A DNA stretch of 30,705 nucleotides from Fidelibacterota bacterium UBA7301. Lineage in GTDB: Bacteria; Fidelibacterota; Marinisomatia; Marinisomatales; TCS55. The notes under the pieces are model-generated. The model ran no database searches and had not been told where the DNA came from. It saw nothing but the letters and a program-made list of their open reading frames with translations. Shown piece by piece: positions 22,863-30,705 of this stretch. The DNA is taken from contig DKQT01000029.1 of the NCBI GenBank assembly GCA_002471845.1, forward strand, positions 1,676 through 32,380, read 5' to 3'. Within the stretch, counting starts at the first letter, position 1; each line of letters begins with the position of its first letter. The position numbers were made by a program, and so were the translations under genes.

Positions 22863-25832
22863 TTATTGATTTCCTGTTTCTACATAGGATTGTTGCAGAA
22901 CCATTAATTGACTTTTTAATTCTTCATAGCGAAGATAGGCATCTTTCCCCGGGCGTTGGTCCGCTCGATCAATCATGGATCTCAAATAATTGAGTTGGTC
23001 AATCAACATCGGTTGGGGATAAGGGCCCTTAGCGGTCACTAATGTATTCTTGATTTGCAACATGGGCCCTGCTTCAGCATCTTTTACATTAAAAGCCAGT
23101 ATCTTACTTTCATCCAAGGCTTTCCTTACGGCTAAGGCCAATTTTTCTTGTGCCCTTAGATCGTGAATGCGAATACCGGATTGAATGACCTTAGGATCCA
23201 TCAGAATTTCAAAAGATTGTTTGAACAATTTTTTATCAACAATCAAATTTGCCGTGTAAGTTCCTGGTGCAGCCAAGGGGCCGTTTAAAAAGGCCCGTTT
23301 TGGATCTTTATCCCATGCCCCCGCATGTCGCATATTCCAGCGGAATCGATTGGTTCTTTTTTTCTTTGTTAAGGTGGTCCGGGAAATTTCACGGCTGAAC
23401 CCAGTAGCCATATCAGTAACACTTTTTGATGTATCCGGTTTTGCACTGGATGCAGAATAGATTGGGTTACTATCCTGATCAAGAATTATCAATGAAATAT
23501 CTTCGGATGGTTCTTCATTTAAGTAATAGTCTATGATAACTGATGATCCAGGATAATTTGGTACTTGATTATTTCCCGATTCCCGGTAGCGATACCGATA
23601 AGTATCATCAATGGTGAATAAATGAACTACATGGAGCATATCTGTTTTTTCGTGGAGAGCTGTAATATTATCCACCAGCCAAAATCCCCTTCCCATGGTT
23701 GAAATGGCCAGGTGGCCCCGATGCACTTTAATATCGGTTACAGGTGTAACCGGAAGGTTTTGCTGGAAGGATTCCCAGGTTTGGCCATCATCCAGTGAAA
23801 CAAACATGCCATATTCTGTTCCGGCGTAGAGCACACCTTCTTTCATTGGATCCTCACGAACAACCCGTGTCGGGAAATTGTCAGGAAGGCCGTTGTTTCC
23901 AGTAGTGAGGAGTGTCCAGTTTAGCCCATAATCATTGGTCCGATAAATATATGGTTTCCAATCTCCTAATTGATATCGTAAAACTGCCACGTACGCTTTC
24001 GCCTTTTCGTGGGGCGATGGTTCGACACAATCAACACGGCCGCCGCCGGGGAGTGAGAGGGGTGTTACATTTGTCCAGTTTCGGCCGCCGTCTTTTGTCA
24101 CGTGTATTGGTCCATCATTGGCCCCAACCCAAATGAGTCCACGTCTCAATATTGATTCACGTATAGAATAAATGGTGCTGTAATTTTCTTCGCCTGTGAT
24201 ATCCCGTGTTATGGGACCGCCGGATATGACCTGTTTGTCGGGATCAAAAGCGGTAAGGTCTGGCGAAATGATTTTCCAGGTTTCACCGTCATTGGTGGTT
24301 TGATGCACATATTGGGATGTATGGTATACTAAATTTGGGTTGTGTGGCGATACATGGATCGGGGCAACGCGCTGGAACCGGAATTTCATGTCTTTTGGAT
24401 TGTGGCCATAAATATTTGCTGCGCCAACATAAAATTGTTTTTCTTGTCCTGTTAATCGATTAAAAACACCAAACCGCCCTTTACAATTGGCATATACAAT
24501 ATTGGGGTCTCCTGGCTTGGGAACAACGGGACCCGTTTCACATCCGCCCACAGCTTTCCAGAATCCAATTCCGCCACCGGCAGAATTATAGGAGGGTAAA
24601 CTTGGAAGTGCAATGGTAGAATTATCCTGCTGACCCGCATAAAGCCAGAATGGATATTGATCATCCACCTCTACCTGGTACAATTCAGCTGTGGATTGAT
24701 TGGTCTGTGTGGTCCAGGTTTTTCCTGAATTGAATGTGACATTAACGCCACCATCATTGGATTGAACCCAGAGAGCTGTATCCTGTGGGTGGATCCATAT
24801 ATCATGATTGTCTCCATGGGGTGTGGATAATCTGCTCCAGGATTTTCCTCCATCGTCGGAACGCATAAACCGATTTGCGGATGAAAAAATAATATCGGCG
24901 TTTTTTGGATTTACTGTGATATTAATATAATAAAAAGGCCGGTTGATGATCTCAGACCGTGTGGAGACCAATTGGAACGAATTTCCGCGGTTATTTGAAC
25001 GGTAAAGGCCTCCTTCGCCGTCAGGGGCTTCAACTAAGGCATATAACCGGCTCGGGTCATCCGGTGATACGGCCAAATCAATTTTGCCGATCAGCCCTTT
25101 TGGAAGTCCCCTTGATTTTTTTTGCCAAGTATCTCCACCATCTGTGGATTTATAAATGCCGCCGTTTTTGCCCCCACTAATGATTGTCCAAGGTTTACGT
25201 TCTGTTCGCCATGTAGCAGCATAGATCACATTTGGATTATCGGGTGCAAACTCAATGTCTACGACCCCTACTGTATCGGCAATAAATAAAATATTTTTCC
25301 ATGTTTTGCCGCCATTTTCCGTTCGAAAAAGACCCCGTTCCTTATTGGGTTGAAATGGTTGACCAATGGCTGCCGCGTAGACCCAATTAGAATTTTTTGG
25401 GTGAATCTCAACAGCACCAATCAGCCCGGCATTATCCAATCCCATATGGTCCCAGGATTTGCCCCCGTCCGTAGATTTATAAACGCCATTTCCATTAATC
25501 ACATTTGATCGTATGCCATCGGAACCTGTGCCCACGTAGATGACATTGGGATTTCTTTGGGATACTGAAATGGCACCGATTGATGGTGTCTCAAAAAATT
25601 GGTCTGAGATATTTTCCCATGTAATACCGAAATCTGTGGTTTTCCAAACCCCTCCACCGGTAGCGCCCATATAAAAAGTCCCAGGTGATTTGACCACGCC
25701 TTCAACAGCAGTGACCCGCCCGCCTCGTGTTGGACCGATATTCCGATATTGAAATGCCTGATAGAATGAATCAGATGCTTCTTCCGCAAATAGTGATCCG
25801 GCCATTCCGACTACCAGTATAAAAGATTTCAT
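22863..25832 (-). CDS. Large secreted BNR/Asp-box repeat (sortilin/VPS10-like beta-propeller) protein
   Basis: From ATG 25832 the product is 989 residues, preceded by a strong GGAGG four bases upstream, and starts with signal peptide MKSFILVVGMAGSLFAEEAS. An open frame reaching 25952 is rejected. At least nine BNR/Asp-box motifs can be read, for example YKSTDGGKSW, FRTENGGKTW, YKSTDGGDTW, MRSDDGGKSW, VTKDGGRNW and VSLDDGQTW. They imply one or two beta-propellers over roughly residues 20-690. The C-terminal 280 residues hold a beta-sandwich-like region and a helical tail. Such proteins are often called glycosyl hydrolases, but no catalytic residues are evident. It is exported, probably periplasmic or surface. 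It ends 3 bases before the selenoprotein and may head the operon. Confidence 0.88.
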   Translation of the reverse strand: MKSFILVVGMAGSLFAEEASDSFYQAFQYRNIGPTRGGRVTAVEGVVKSPGTFYMGATGGGVWKTTDFGITWENISDQFFETPSIGAISVSQRNPNVIYVGTGSDGIRSNVINGNGVYKSTDGGKSWDHMGLDNAGLIGAVEIHPKNSNWVYAAAIGQPFQPNKERGLFRTENGGKTWKNILFIADTVGVVDIEFAPDNPNVIYAATWRTERKPWTIISGGKNGGIYKSTDGGDTWQKKSRGLPKGLIGKIDLAVSPDDPSRLYALVEAPDGEGGLYRSNNRGNSFQLVSTRSEIINRPFYYINITVNPKNADIIFSSANRFMRSDDGGKSWSRLSTPHGDNHDIWIHPQDTALWVQSNDGGVNVTFNSGKTWTTQTNQSTAELYQVEVDDQYPFWLYAGQQDNSTIALPSLPSYNSAGGGIGFWKAVGGCETGPVVPKPGDPNIVYANCKGRFGVFNRLTGQEKQFYVGAANIYGHNPKDMKFRFQRVAPIHVSPHNPNLVYHTSQYVHQTTNDGETWKIISPDLTAFDPDKQVISGGPITRDITGEENYSTIYSIRESILRRGLIWVGANDGPIHVTKDGGRNWTNVTPLSLPGGGRVDCVEPSPHEKAKAYVAVLRYQLGDWKPYIYRTNDYGLNWTLLTTGNNGLPDNFPTRVVREDPMKEGVLYAGTEYGMFVSLDDGQTWESFQQNLPVTPVTDIKVHRGHLAISTMGRGFWLVDNITALHEKTDMLHVVHLFTIDDTYRYRYRESGNNQVPNYPGSSVIIDYYLNEEPSEDISLIILDQDSNPIYSASSAKPDTSKSVTDMATGFSREISRTTLTKKKRTNRFRWNMRHAGAWDKDPKRAFLNGPLAAPGTYTANLIVDKKLFKQSFEILMDPKVIQSGIRIHDLRAQEKLALAVRKALDESKILAFNVKDAEAGPMLQIKNTLVTAKGPYPQPMLIDQLNYLRSMIDRADQRPGKDAYLRYEELKSQLMVLQQSYVETGNQ

Positions 25833-25969
25833 GTAACCTCCATTCCGAAAAAATATTTTTAAATTAGTTGGGATTCCTTCCTTAAATACAATAAAGTATA
25901 CTAATATTATCCGTTCCTTGTGGAGAATTATTCTGATTATTGTTTCATTCAAGCAATTAAGTATAAGGT
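25833..25969. promoter_or_regulatory. Divergent promoter region between BNR protein and sirtuin
   Basis: This 137-base AT-rich gap must contain the start signals for the long minus-strand cluster and the plus-strand sirtuin. A clear Shine-Dalgarno (GGAGG on the minus strand, plus-strand positions 25837-25841) fixes the BNR protein start. I could not assign -35 and -10 elements with confidence. Confidence 0.45.
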
Positions 25970-26662
25970 ATGAAAAAAATCGTAGTTTTATCCGGCGCTG
26001 GGATGAGTGCCGAAAGCGGTCTCAAGACATTTCGGGACAGCGATGGACTGTGGGAAAACCACAATGTATATGATGTGGCCACGCCGGAAGCCTGGGCACG
26101 GAACCCAGAATTAGTCCTGAATTTTTACAATGACCGCCGAAAACAAGTTCGCAACGCAAAGCCCAATGAGGCCCACCAGGCACTGGCTTTACTGGAATCA
26201 AAATATGATGTTAGCATAATTACCCAAAATATTGATGACCTCCATGAAAGAGCCGGTTCGACCAAAGTGATTCATCTCCACGGTGAAGTGAATAAGGCTA
26301 GGAGTTCTGTTGATCCAAGTTTGATTTATGAGCTAAATCATTGGGAAATAAAACTGGGGGACACCTGTGAAAAAGGATCCCAACTCCGGCCCCATATCGT
26401 CTGGTTCGGGGAAGCGGTACCCATGATTGAAAAGGCGATCCCTATGGTTGAAATGGCTGATATTATTATAGTTATTGGTACATCATTGGTTGTTTATCCG
26501 GCAGCGGGATTGGTGAACTATGCGCCGGCATTTTCCGAAAAATATTATATTGATCCGAAAGGATTAGGTGGGAAAAATGTTTATGGATTTAAGGTCAAAA
26601 AGAAAACAGCAGGGGTAGGGGTACCAGAATTGATAATGCAATTAATGGGAAAAGGCGGTTAA
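25970..26662 (+). CDS. SIR2-family NAD-dependent deacylase (class III-like, zinc cysteines missing)
   Basis: A 230-residue sirtuin. NAD-binding motifs are LSGAGMSAESGLKTFRDSDG at residues 8-27, TQNIDDLHERAG at 85-96 with the catalytic H104 in VIHLHGEV, and VIGTSLVVYPAAGL. Y53 and R56 (NFYNDRRK) match the YxxR pair that gives SIRT5/CobB-type desuccinylase and demalonylase preference. The small domain normally holds four zinc cysteines. Here only C133 is seen between residues 105 and 150, so zinc is probably absent, as I recall for a Bacteroidota-type subgroup. It acts on acylated lysines in the cytoplasm. It is divergent from the BNR gene, with the next gene 54 bases downstream. Confidence 0.9.
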   Translation: MKKIVVLSGAGMSAESGLKTFRDSDGLWENHNVYDVATPEAWARNPELVLNFYNDRRKQVRNAKPNEAHQALALLESKYDVSIITQNIDDLHERAGSTKVIHLHGEVNKARSSVDPSLIYELNHWEIKLGDTCEKGSQLRPHIVWFGEAVPMIEKAIPMVEMADIIIVIGTSLVVYPAAGLVNYAPAFSEKYYIDPKGLGGKNVYGFKVKKKTAGVGVPELIMQLMGKGG

Positions 26663-26716
26663 GCTTCTAATTTATTTATAAGATTTAATGTTATAAATTC
26701 TATTCAGTTTGGGTTT

Positions 26717-27634
26717 ATGATGAAATTTAGAAAGATATTATTATCATGGAGCCTATGTTGGTTGGCTACTCTTCATCCACAGAGTGAAAAGGAGCGCCTA
26801 TCCTTCACTCAACAGGAAGAGGTGAACCTTTCCAAACCAAACCCCAAGGCTCACTATTATTCGATGGCCATTCAAGGTGCCATCATTTTAGGAGGAGCGT
26901 ATTTCTGGAATTATTCTGAACGCTGGACCGGTGAATTTGGGATCGAAAATGAAGGCTGGTTTGGAAAGGAATCCTATAATGGCGGTGCTGATAAATTAGG
27001 ACATACTTATACGTGGTTTTTATTAACCCGTGGCCTGATTCATAATTATGCGCGTCATGGATTTTCCAGAAAATCTTCTGCTTTTTGGGGTTTCTCTATT
27101 CCAGCGTTTAATGGTGTTATTATAGAAATATTGGATGGATATACAGATTACAATGCGTCCACGGAAGATATTCTGTTTAATCTCTTGGGAAGCGGATTGG
27201 GTGCTTACTTATATTTGAATCCAAAATTAGATGAAATGATTCACTTGGATTGGTCATATTTACCATCCAGTGATTTTACAAAAAATATCAAAAGAGATTT
27301 TACTACAGACTACGCCGGTCAGGTATTCACATTAGAACTAAACGGAAAAGGTGTGCGAAAAATCTTAAAATATGACCATCCCAGTGTCACCGATTATCTT
27401 CAGCTAGGATTTAGTTATTATTCCAGAGGATATAGCGGTGAATTGAATACGAAAAAGCAACGATTTGCAGGGATTTCCTTCGGCATCAACCTTCAAGAAT
27501 TTTTCAAGGAAGGGAGTTCGGCTCGAACAATTGTAAAATACTTTAAGGTTCCATACAGTTTTACTGGTATCTTCAGGGAGTTAAATACAAATCAAACAGA
27601 AATACAAACTGGGAATACAGTATTTAATTATTGA
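26717..27634 (+). CDS. DUF2279-like predicted membrane/periplasmic protein
   Basis: A 305-residue protein starting MMKFRKILLSWSLCWLATL, a likely signal peptide or signal anchor; either of two adjacent ATGs could start it. The middle has hydrophobic stretches (YSMAIQGAIILGGAYFWNYS, and FWGFSIPAFNGVIIEILDGY). It also has the motif YNGGADKLGHTYTWFLLTRG with a conserved histidine, which is why I place it near DUF2279. The last third is soluble and beta-rich, possibly a small outer-membrane element. The function is unknown. It lies 54 bases after the sirtuin with no visible terminator between, so co-transcription is possible. The family assignment is from pattern memory only. Confidence 0.7.
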   Translation: MMKFRKILLSWSLCWLATLHPQSEKERLSFTQQEEVNLSKPNPKAHYYSMAIQGAIILGGAYFWNYSERWTGEFGIENEGWFGKESYNGGADKLGHTYTWFLLTRGLIHNYARHGFSRKSSAFWGFSIPAFNGVIIEILDGYTDYNASTEDILFNLLGSGLGAYLYLNPKLDEMIHLDWSYLPSSDFTKNIKRDFTTDYAGQVFTLELNGKGVRKILKYDHPSVTDYLQLGFSYYSRGYSGELNTKKQRFAGISFGINLQEFFKEGSSARTIVKYFKVPYSFTGIFRELNTNQTEIQTGNTVFNY

Positions 27635-27722
27635 AAATGATACACCTCTGGCTCAAATAGTCTTCTCACGGGGGCTTTTTTGTTTATACTATAATTGATT
27701 GTAGATTAATGCCTTATACTTA

Positions 27723-27868
27723 ATGAAAAGAAGAAATCATTTCTAATTATTTTTCTCAGCTGTGTGCTGGGTACTTTAGCCGTTTTACCCTATGCATTAA
27801 GCCTGACGGGCCAGGTTGCATCTCCATCAGTTTCTCTGGTTTTATTTAACCTATTACAGAAGCATTAA
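27723..27868 (+). pseudogene. Remnant of a membrane protein gene (possible CPBP-protease N-terminus)
   Basis: ATG at 27723 reads only MKRRNHF before a stop. One base change in the following A-run puts translation into the frame from 27725. That frame encodes a lysine-rich start and a hydrophobic helix (KKKSFLIIFLSCVLGTLAVL), then PYALSLTGQVASPSVS and a VLFNLLQ segment, ending at TAA 27866-27868. The pattern resembles the N-terminus of CPBP-family intramembrane metalloproteases, but only about 48 residues survive. It could also be chance coding potential, so confidence is limited. Confidence 0.4.
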
Positions 27869-27881
27869 ACCGGCTTTAAAA

Positions 27882-27909
27882 AAAAAGGGCTCCGTATGAA
27901 GCCCTTTTT
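27882..27909. terminator. Bidirectional Rho-independent terminator
   Basis: Arms AAAAAGGGCT (27882-27891) and AGCCCTTTTT (27900-27909) pair perfectly over 10 bases around an 8-base loop, with A and T tracts on both flanks. It therefore works in either direction between the converging DUF2279-like gene and the TonB receptor. Confidence 0.88.
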
Positions 27910-27991
27910 CGTTAACTAAAGATCAGAAATCAGATTGTGTAATTCCCTATCTGGTTAGATTGGGTGTCTGATTTTTTAGACATATGATATT

Positions 27992-30694
27992 TTAAAACCG
28001 AACCGTTAAACCACCCAGTATAGTCATTCCCGTAAATCCAAACTGGTTTACCTCCCAAGGATATTCAAACCTACCACCCAGGTCAGCCTCAAAATCACCT
28101 TTTGTGTTGATTTTATCGGGATACACGTCACCCAGATTATTGACCACTAGACTTAAACCAAGCATCTCATTAATTTGATAACTCAGGTACAAATCCGTCA
28201 GCATTTTTGCGGAAAACGTCTGGTCGGTTTTGTCGTCATAGTCCAGCGAGGCATTCCCTGCGGCATGTCTCCAAGTCACCTCTCCAAACCTTGTGTTATT
28301 AAGTGCTATGGACAGGCCTCCCATATTGTAAGTAAGACCAATCGTTGCCTTTTGTGCCGGTCGGGCAGTTTCGATCCTCGATTGTTCTTTACGATCAAAT
28401 AGATCCACACCTGCTGCAGTAATAGGGGCAGGAGTTGCAATGGCACCAACAATTTCTGTTTCATTGACGTTTGCAGCCAGGTTGACATCTAGCGTTCCAG
28501 GCCCCAACTTCATACCGGAATAGCTTACAACAATATCCATACCGCTGGTTTTGGTATCTACGGCATTCGTAAAGAATTTTAGACTGGTGATATTTGCTGC
28601 AGTCAGTATTTTATAAACCTGGGTTGTCTCATCACTGGAAGCAATACTGCTTGAATACACAATGCGATCATCCACAGAAATATCATAATAATCAAACGAA
28701 GTGTATAATCCCTTCATTGGTTTGAATGCGAAACCAAAGGTCATATTGAAAGAATTTTCTTCCTTCAGTTTATCCACACCAAGAGAAGCGACAACAGCAC
28801 TTTCGTTGTTATAGGTCCCCTGGTTTGACACTGTACCAGCTGAAAGTAATGTCTGAATATTGCTCATATACATCTGATGCAGTGATGGTGCGCGGAAACC
28901 GGTAGAAACAGAACCGCGAACCGATAGATTGTCATCCATCATTTTGTACCGGCCATTTGCTTTCCAGGTTACGCTTGTTCCAAAATCACTGTAGTTTTCA
29001 AATCTACCTGCTGCACCAACAAGCAAATCATCAGTCACATCATATTCCACATCGCCGTAAAACCCTATATTTGACCTGCTTTCATTCACTGCATTCTGCT
29101 CTTGAATTCCAGGGAAGGATTGTACGCCGCCACCAGTCCAGGAAGCTTCGTCGCCCGCTAGGGCTACAAAGTTATCCAAACGATACTCCATACCTAAACC
29201 AAGAGACATTTTGCCGAATGCATTGGCCACGTCCGCATTGGCAACCGTATGACCAAACTCATAACCTCCCGGTTTGAATTCAGTAGGACTGGCCGCACCC
29301 AGATCCATGTTCAGGGAATTATTCACCGCATAATCCACCTTATTTCTACCTGAACTAGCACTCACGTCAAATTGCCAACTGCTCATTGTACCGCGGATAC
29401 CAGCCGTTAAGGAATTATCTGTAATATCGGTTTCAAATGTTGGTTGAAAACCAATTTTTGGACCATCAATAAGATTATGAGTATCGGAAACCCCAGGCCA
29501 GTAAGGAGCTCTATACAGTGCATAACTTTTACCAACTCTATTTGTAAAACCGCCGAACGAATACAACTCCATATCATCATTCAGGTCATAGGAACCGTTT
29601 AAGAAAAGATCCATAGTGGTCATATTGGGAATCCCTATATGTGTACCTAAATCAGGATTTGCCTTTTGCCAATCTGTGTCTCCGGATTGAATTTGCGCCC
29701 CTGTAGCAACAACTCCGGGACTCGCTTCCCAGCCTCCAGCTGCCTGAATTGGTATAGCTCCAATAGCATACAAAAACCCGAAAAGACCATCACCGCCAGG
29801 TTCACCCGCACGTCTGGTTTCTTCCTGATCGTGATAGGATGCCGTTATATTTAATGAGCCCTTGTCGCCTATATTCATTCCATGGTTTATGTTTGCACCC
29901 ATGTTGAAACCATCACCTGCATTTTTATGACCGCCTGCGGTCTGGCCGGCTGTTACGTTAACTTCCGTATATTCGACTTTTTCTTTCATAATTACGTTTA
30001 TAACACCCGCTATGGCATCCGATCCATATTGAGCCGATGCACCGTCTCTAAGAACTTCTACCCGATCAATGGCCGCGGTGGGGATACTTTTCATATCTAC
30101 GCCGACCTCACCTTTACCCGGGGTATCATTAATGTATATCATAGAACTTGCATGTTTCCGTTTTCCATTGATAAGCACTAAAGTACGGCTGGGTCCAAGC
30201 CCTCTTAATTCTGCAGGATCAAAATGAGCAGTGGCATCAGAGATCGTCTGTTGCGAAGCGTTATAGGAAGGTACTTTATAGGTTAACATATGATCTAAAC
30301 CATTCTGACCCGTAGAGTACAGTTCTCTAATTTTCAGATTATCGATAGGAACCGGCGACGTTATCACGGTTCTTGGGTTAAAGCGCGAACCGACGACTGC
30401 CACTCCTTCCTGTCTCAACACGTCTGTTTTAAGAGAAATGTTAATCGATGTTGCGCCTTCTTCTACATTAATTTCTTGGGTTACATATCCGATATATGAT
30501 ACCACCAGCACATCTCCTGGATTGGCTTCCAAGGAATAACTCCCGTCATCCAGCGAGGTCGTACCCTCAAAGGTGCCTTTCACAAGGATATTGCACCCTA
30601 TCAAAGGGTCACCTGTCTGGGCATCCGTTACCTTTCCTGTAACTTGTGCTGATAAAGAACCTACCAACACCAATAATATTGTCATTAATCTCAT
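27992..30694 (-). CDS. TonB-dependent receptor with N-terminal carboxypeptidase-regulatory-like domain
   Basis: A 900-residue outer-membrane receptor. The signal peptide MRLMTILLVLVGSLSAQ is followed by a CarboxypepD-regulatory-like domain (TGKVTDAQTGDPLIGCNILV, then a SYIGYVTQEI segment) to about residue 95. Next is the plug: RGLGPSRTLVLINGKRKHAS, then IDRVEVLRDGASAQYGSDAI and AGVINVIMKE. The rest is a large beta-barrel ending in VRF, with the terminal phenylalanine typical of outer-membrane insertion. An NxxxxFRAPSLHQMY-type motif typical of TonB receptors occurs at FRAPSLHQMYMSN. The long plug and INGKRKH motif resemble receptors for oligomers or peptides, but the ligand is unknown. No SusD partner is seen downstream, and upstream lies outside the window. 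Confidence 0.93.
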   Translation of the reverse strand: MRLMTILLVLVGSLSAQVTGKVTDAQTGDPLIGCNILVKGTFEGTTSLDDGSYSLEANPGDVLVVSYIGYVTQEINVEEGATSINISLKTDVLRQEGVAVVGSRFNPRTVITSPVPIDNLKIRELYSTGQNGLDHMLTYKVPSYNASQQTISDATAHFDPAELRGLGPSRTLVLINGKRKHASSMIYINDTPGKGEVGVDMKSIPTAAIDRVEVLRDGASAQYGSDAIAGVINVIMKEKVEYTEVNVTAGQTAGGHKNAGDGFNMGANINHGMNIGDKGSLNITASYHDQEETRRAGEPGGDGLFGFLYAIGAIPIQAAGGWEASPGVVATGAQIQSGDTDWQKANPDLGTHIGIPNMTTMDLFLNGSYDLNDDMELYSFGGFTNRVGKSYALYRAPYWPGVSDTHNLIDGPKIGFQPTFETDITDNSLTAGIRGTMSSWQFDVSASSGRNKVDYAVNNSLNMDLGAASPTEFKPGGYEFGHTVANADVANAFGKMSLGLGMEYRLDNFVALAGDEASWTGGGVQSFPGIQEQNAVNESRSNIGFYGDVEYDVTDDLLVGAAGRFENYSDFGTSVTWKANGRYKMMDDNLSVRGSVSTGFRAPSLHQMYMSNIQTLLSAGTVSNQGTYNNESAVVASLGVDKLKEENSFNMTFGFAFKPMKGLYTSFDYYDISVDDRIVYSSSIASSDETTQVYKILTAANITSLKFFTNAVDTKTSGMDIVVSYSGMKLGPGTLDVNLAANVNETEIVGAIATPAPITAAGVDLFDRKEQSRIETARPAQKATIGLTYNMGGLSIALNNTRFGEVTWRHAAGNASLDYDDKTDQTFSAKMLTDLYLSYQINEMLGLSLVVNNLGDVYPDKINTKGDFEADLGGRFEYPWEVNQFGFTGMTILGGLTVRF

Positions 30695-30705
30695 AATAAT
30701 ATCTC

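Larger units (their letters stand above)
27635..27991. other. Intergenic stretch holding a gene remnant and a terminator
   Basis: These 357 bases lie between the converging DUF2279-like gene and the TonB receptor. They contain a T-rich tract near 27676-27684, the frameshifted remnant at 27723-27868 and the bidirectional hairpin at 27882-27909. Nothing else gene-like was found. Confidence 0.6.

Noticed and set aside
25833..25952. Longer N-terminus for the BNR protein
   Set aside because: ATG 25832 has a GGAGG just upstream and starts a standard signal peptide; the longer version would bury it.

Overview
The window reads as a chromosomal segment of a Gram-negative bacterium from the Fibrobacterota-Chlorobi-Bacteroidota side of the tree. 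Candidatus Marinimicrobia (SAR406/Neomarinimicrobiota) or a close relative is my best guess. The clues are a secreted protein with a C-terminal sorting domain of the YPNPFNPxTTI type, a TonB-dependent receptor with an N-terminal carboxypeptidase-regulatory-like domain, a large secreted BNR-repeat protein, and moderate AT-richness. This placement is inference. I saw no tRNA, rRNA, CRISPR array, insertion sequence or phage gene.

Layout. (1) 1-3858, minus strand: a tightly overlapping aromatic amino acid operon. It is transcribed as chorismate mutase, prephenate dehydrogenase, class II DAHP synthase, EPSP synthase and shikimate dehydrogenase (cut by the window edge). The mutase and dehydrogenase are in different frames, joined by an A8 run carrying an A AAA AAA slippery heptamer directly before the mutase stop codon. 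(2) 3948-5243, plus: the tRNA methylthiotransferase MtaB, ending in a hairpin terminator. (3) 5269-8836, minus: full-length glycine decarboxylase gcvP, overlapped by a secreted protein with a sorting domain. (4) 9194-12120, plus: corrinoid protein, DUF1638 protein, and a [2Fe-2S]/ASKHA corrinoid-reactivating ATPase. (5) 12117-25832, minus: a long, mostly overlapping cluster. In transcription order it holds a BNR-repeat secreted protein, an AhpD-like selenoprotein, an amino acid permease, an M20 amidohydrolase, a dimethylargininase/arginine-deiminase-like enzyme, a GcvT-like protein, two tandem FAD oxidoreductases, a non-pyrrolysine MttB-family methyltransferase and a homocysteine methyltransferase. 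(6) 25970-27634, plus: a sirtuin lacking the usual zinc cysteines and a DUF2279-like protein. Next come a decayed gene remnant and a bidirectional terminator. (7) 27992-30694, minus: the TonB-dependent receptor.

How the genes may work together (inference). Regions 3-5 look like a catabolic module for an imported N-methylated, possibly guanidino-containing, amino-acid-like compound. The permease imports it, the M20 enzyme and amidinohydrolase trim it, and the MttB-like enzyme moves a methyl group to the corrinoid protein. The ATPase keeps the corrinoid reduced, and the homocysteine methyltransferase is a candidate methyl acceptor giving methionine. The FAD oxidoreductases plus the GcvT-like protein could remove remaining N-methyl groups to folate, and GcvP could consume glycine. 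A CxxU selenoprotein may handle peroxide from the oxidases.

The two strongest sequence-level observations are both recoding events. One is an in-frame TGA read as selenocysteine (22614-22616) followed by a bSECIS-like hairpin with a GGU loop. The other is a probable -1 frameshift fusing chorismate mutase to prephenate dehydrogenase (3553-3559).
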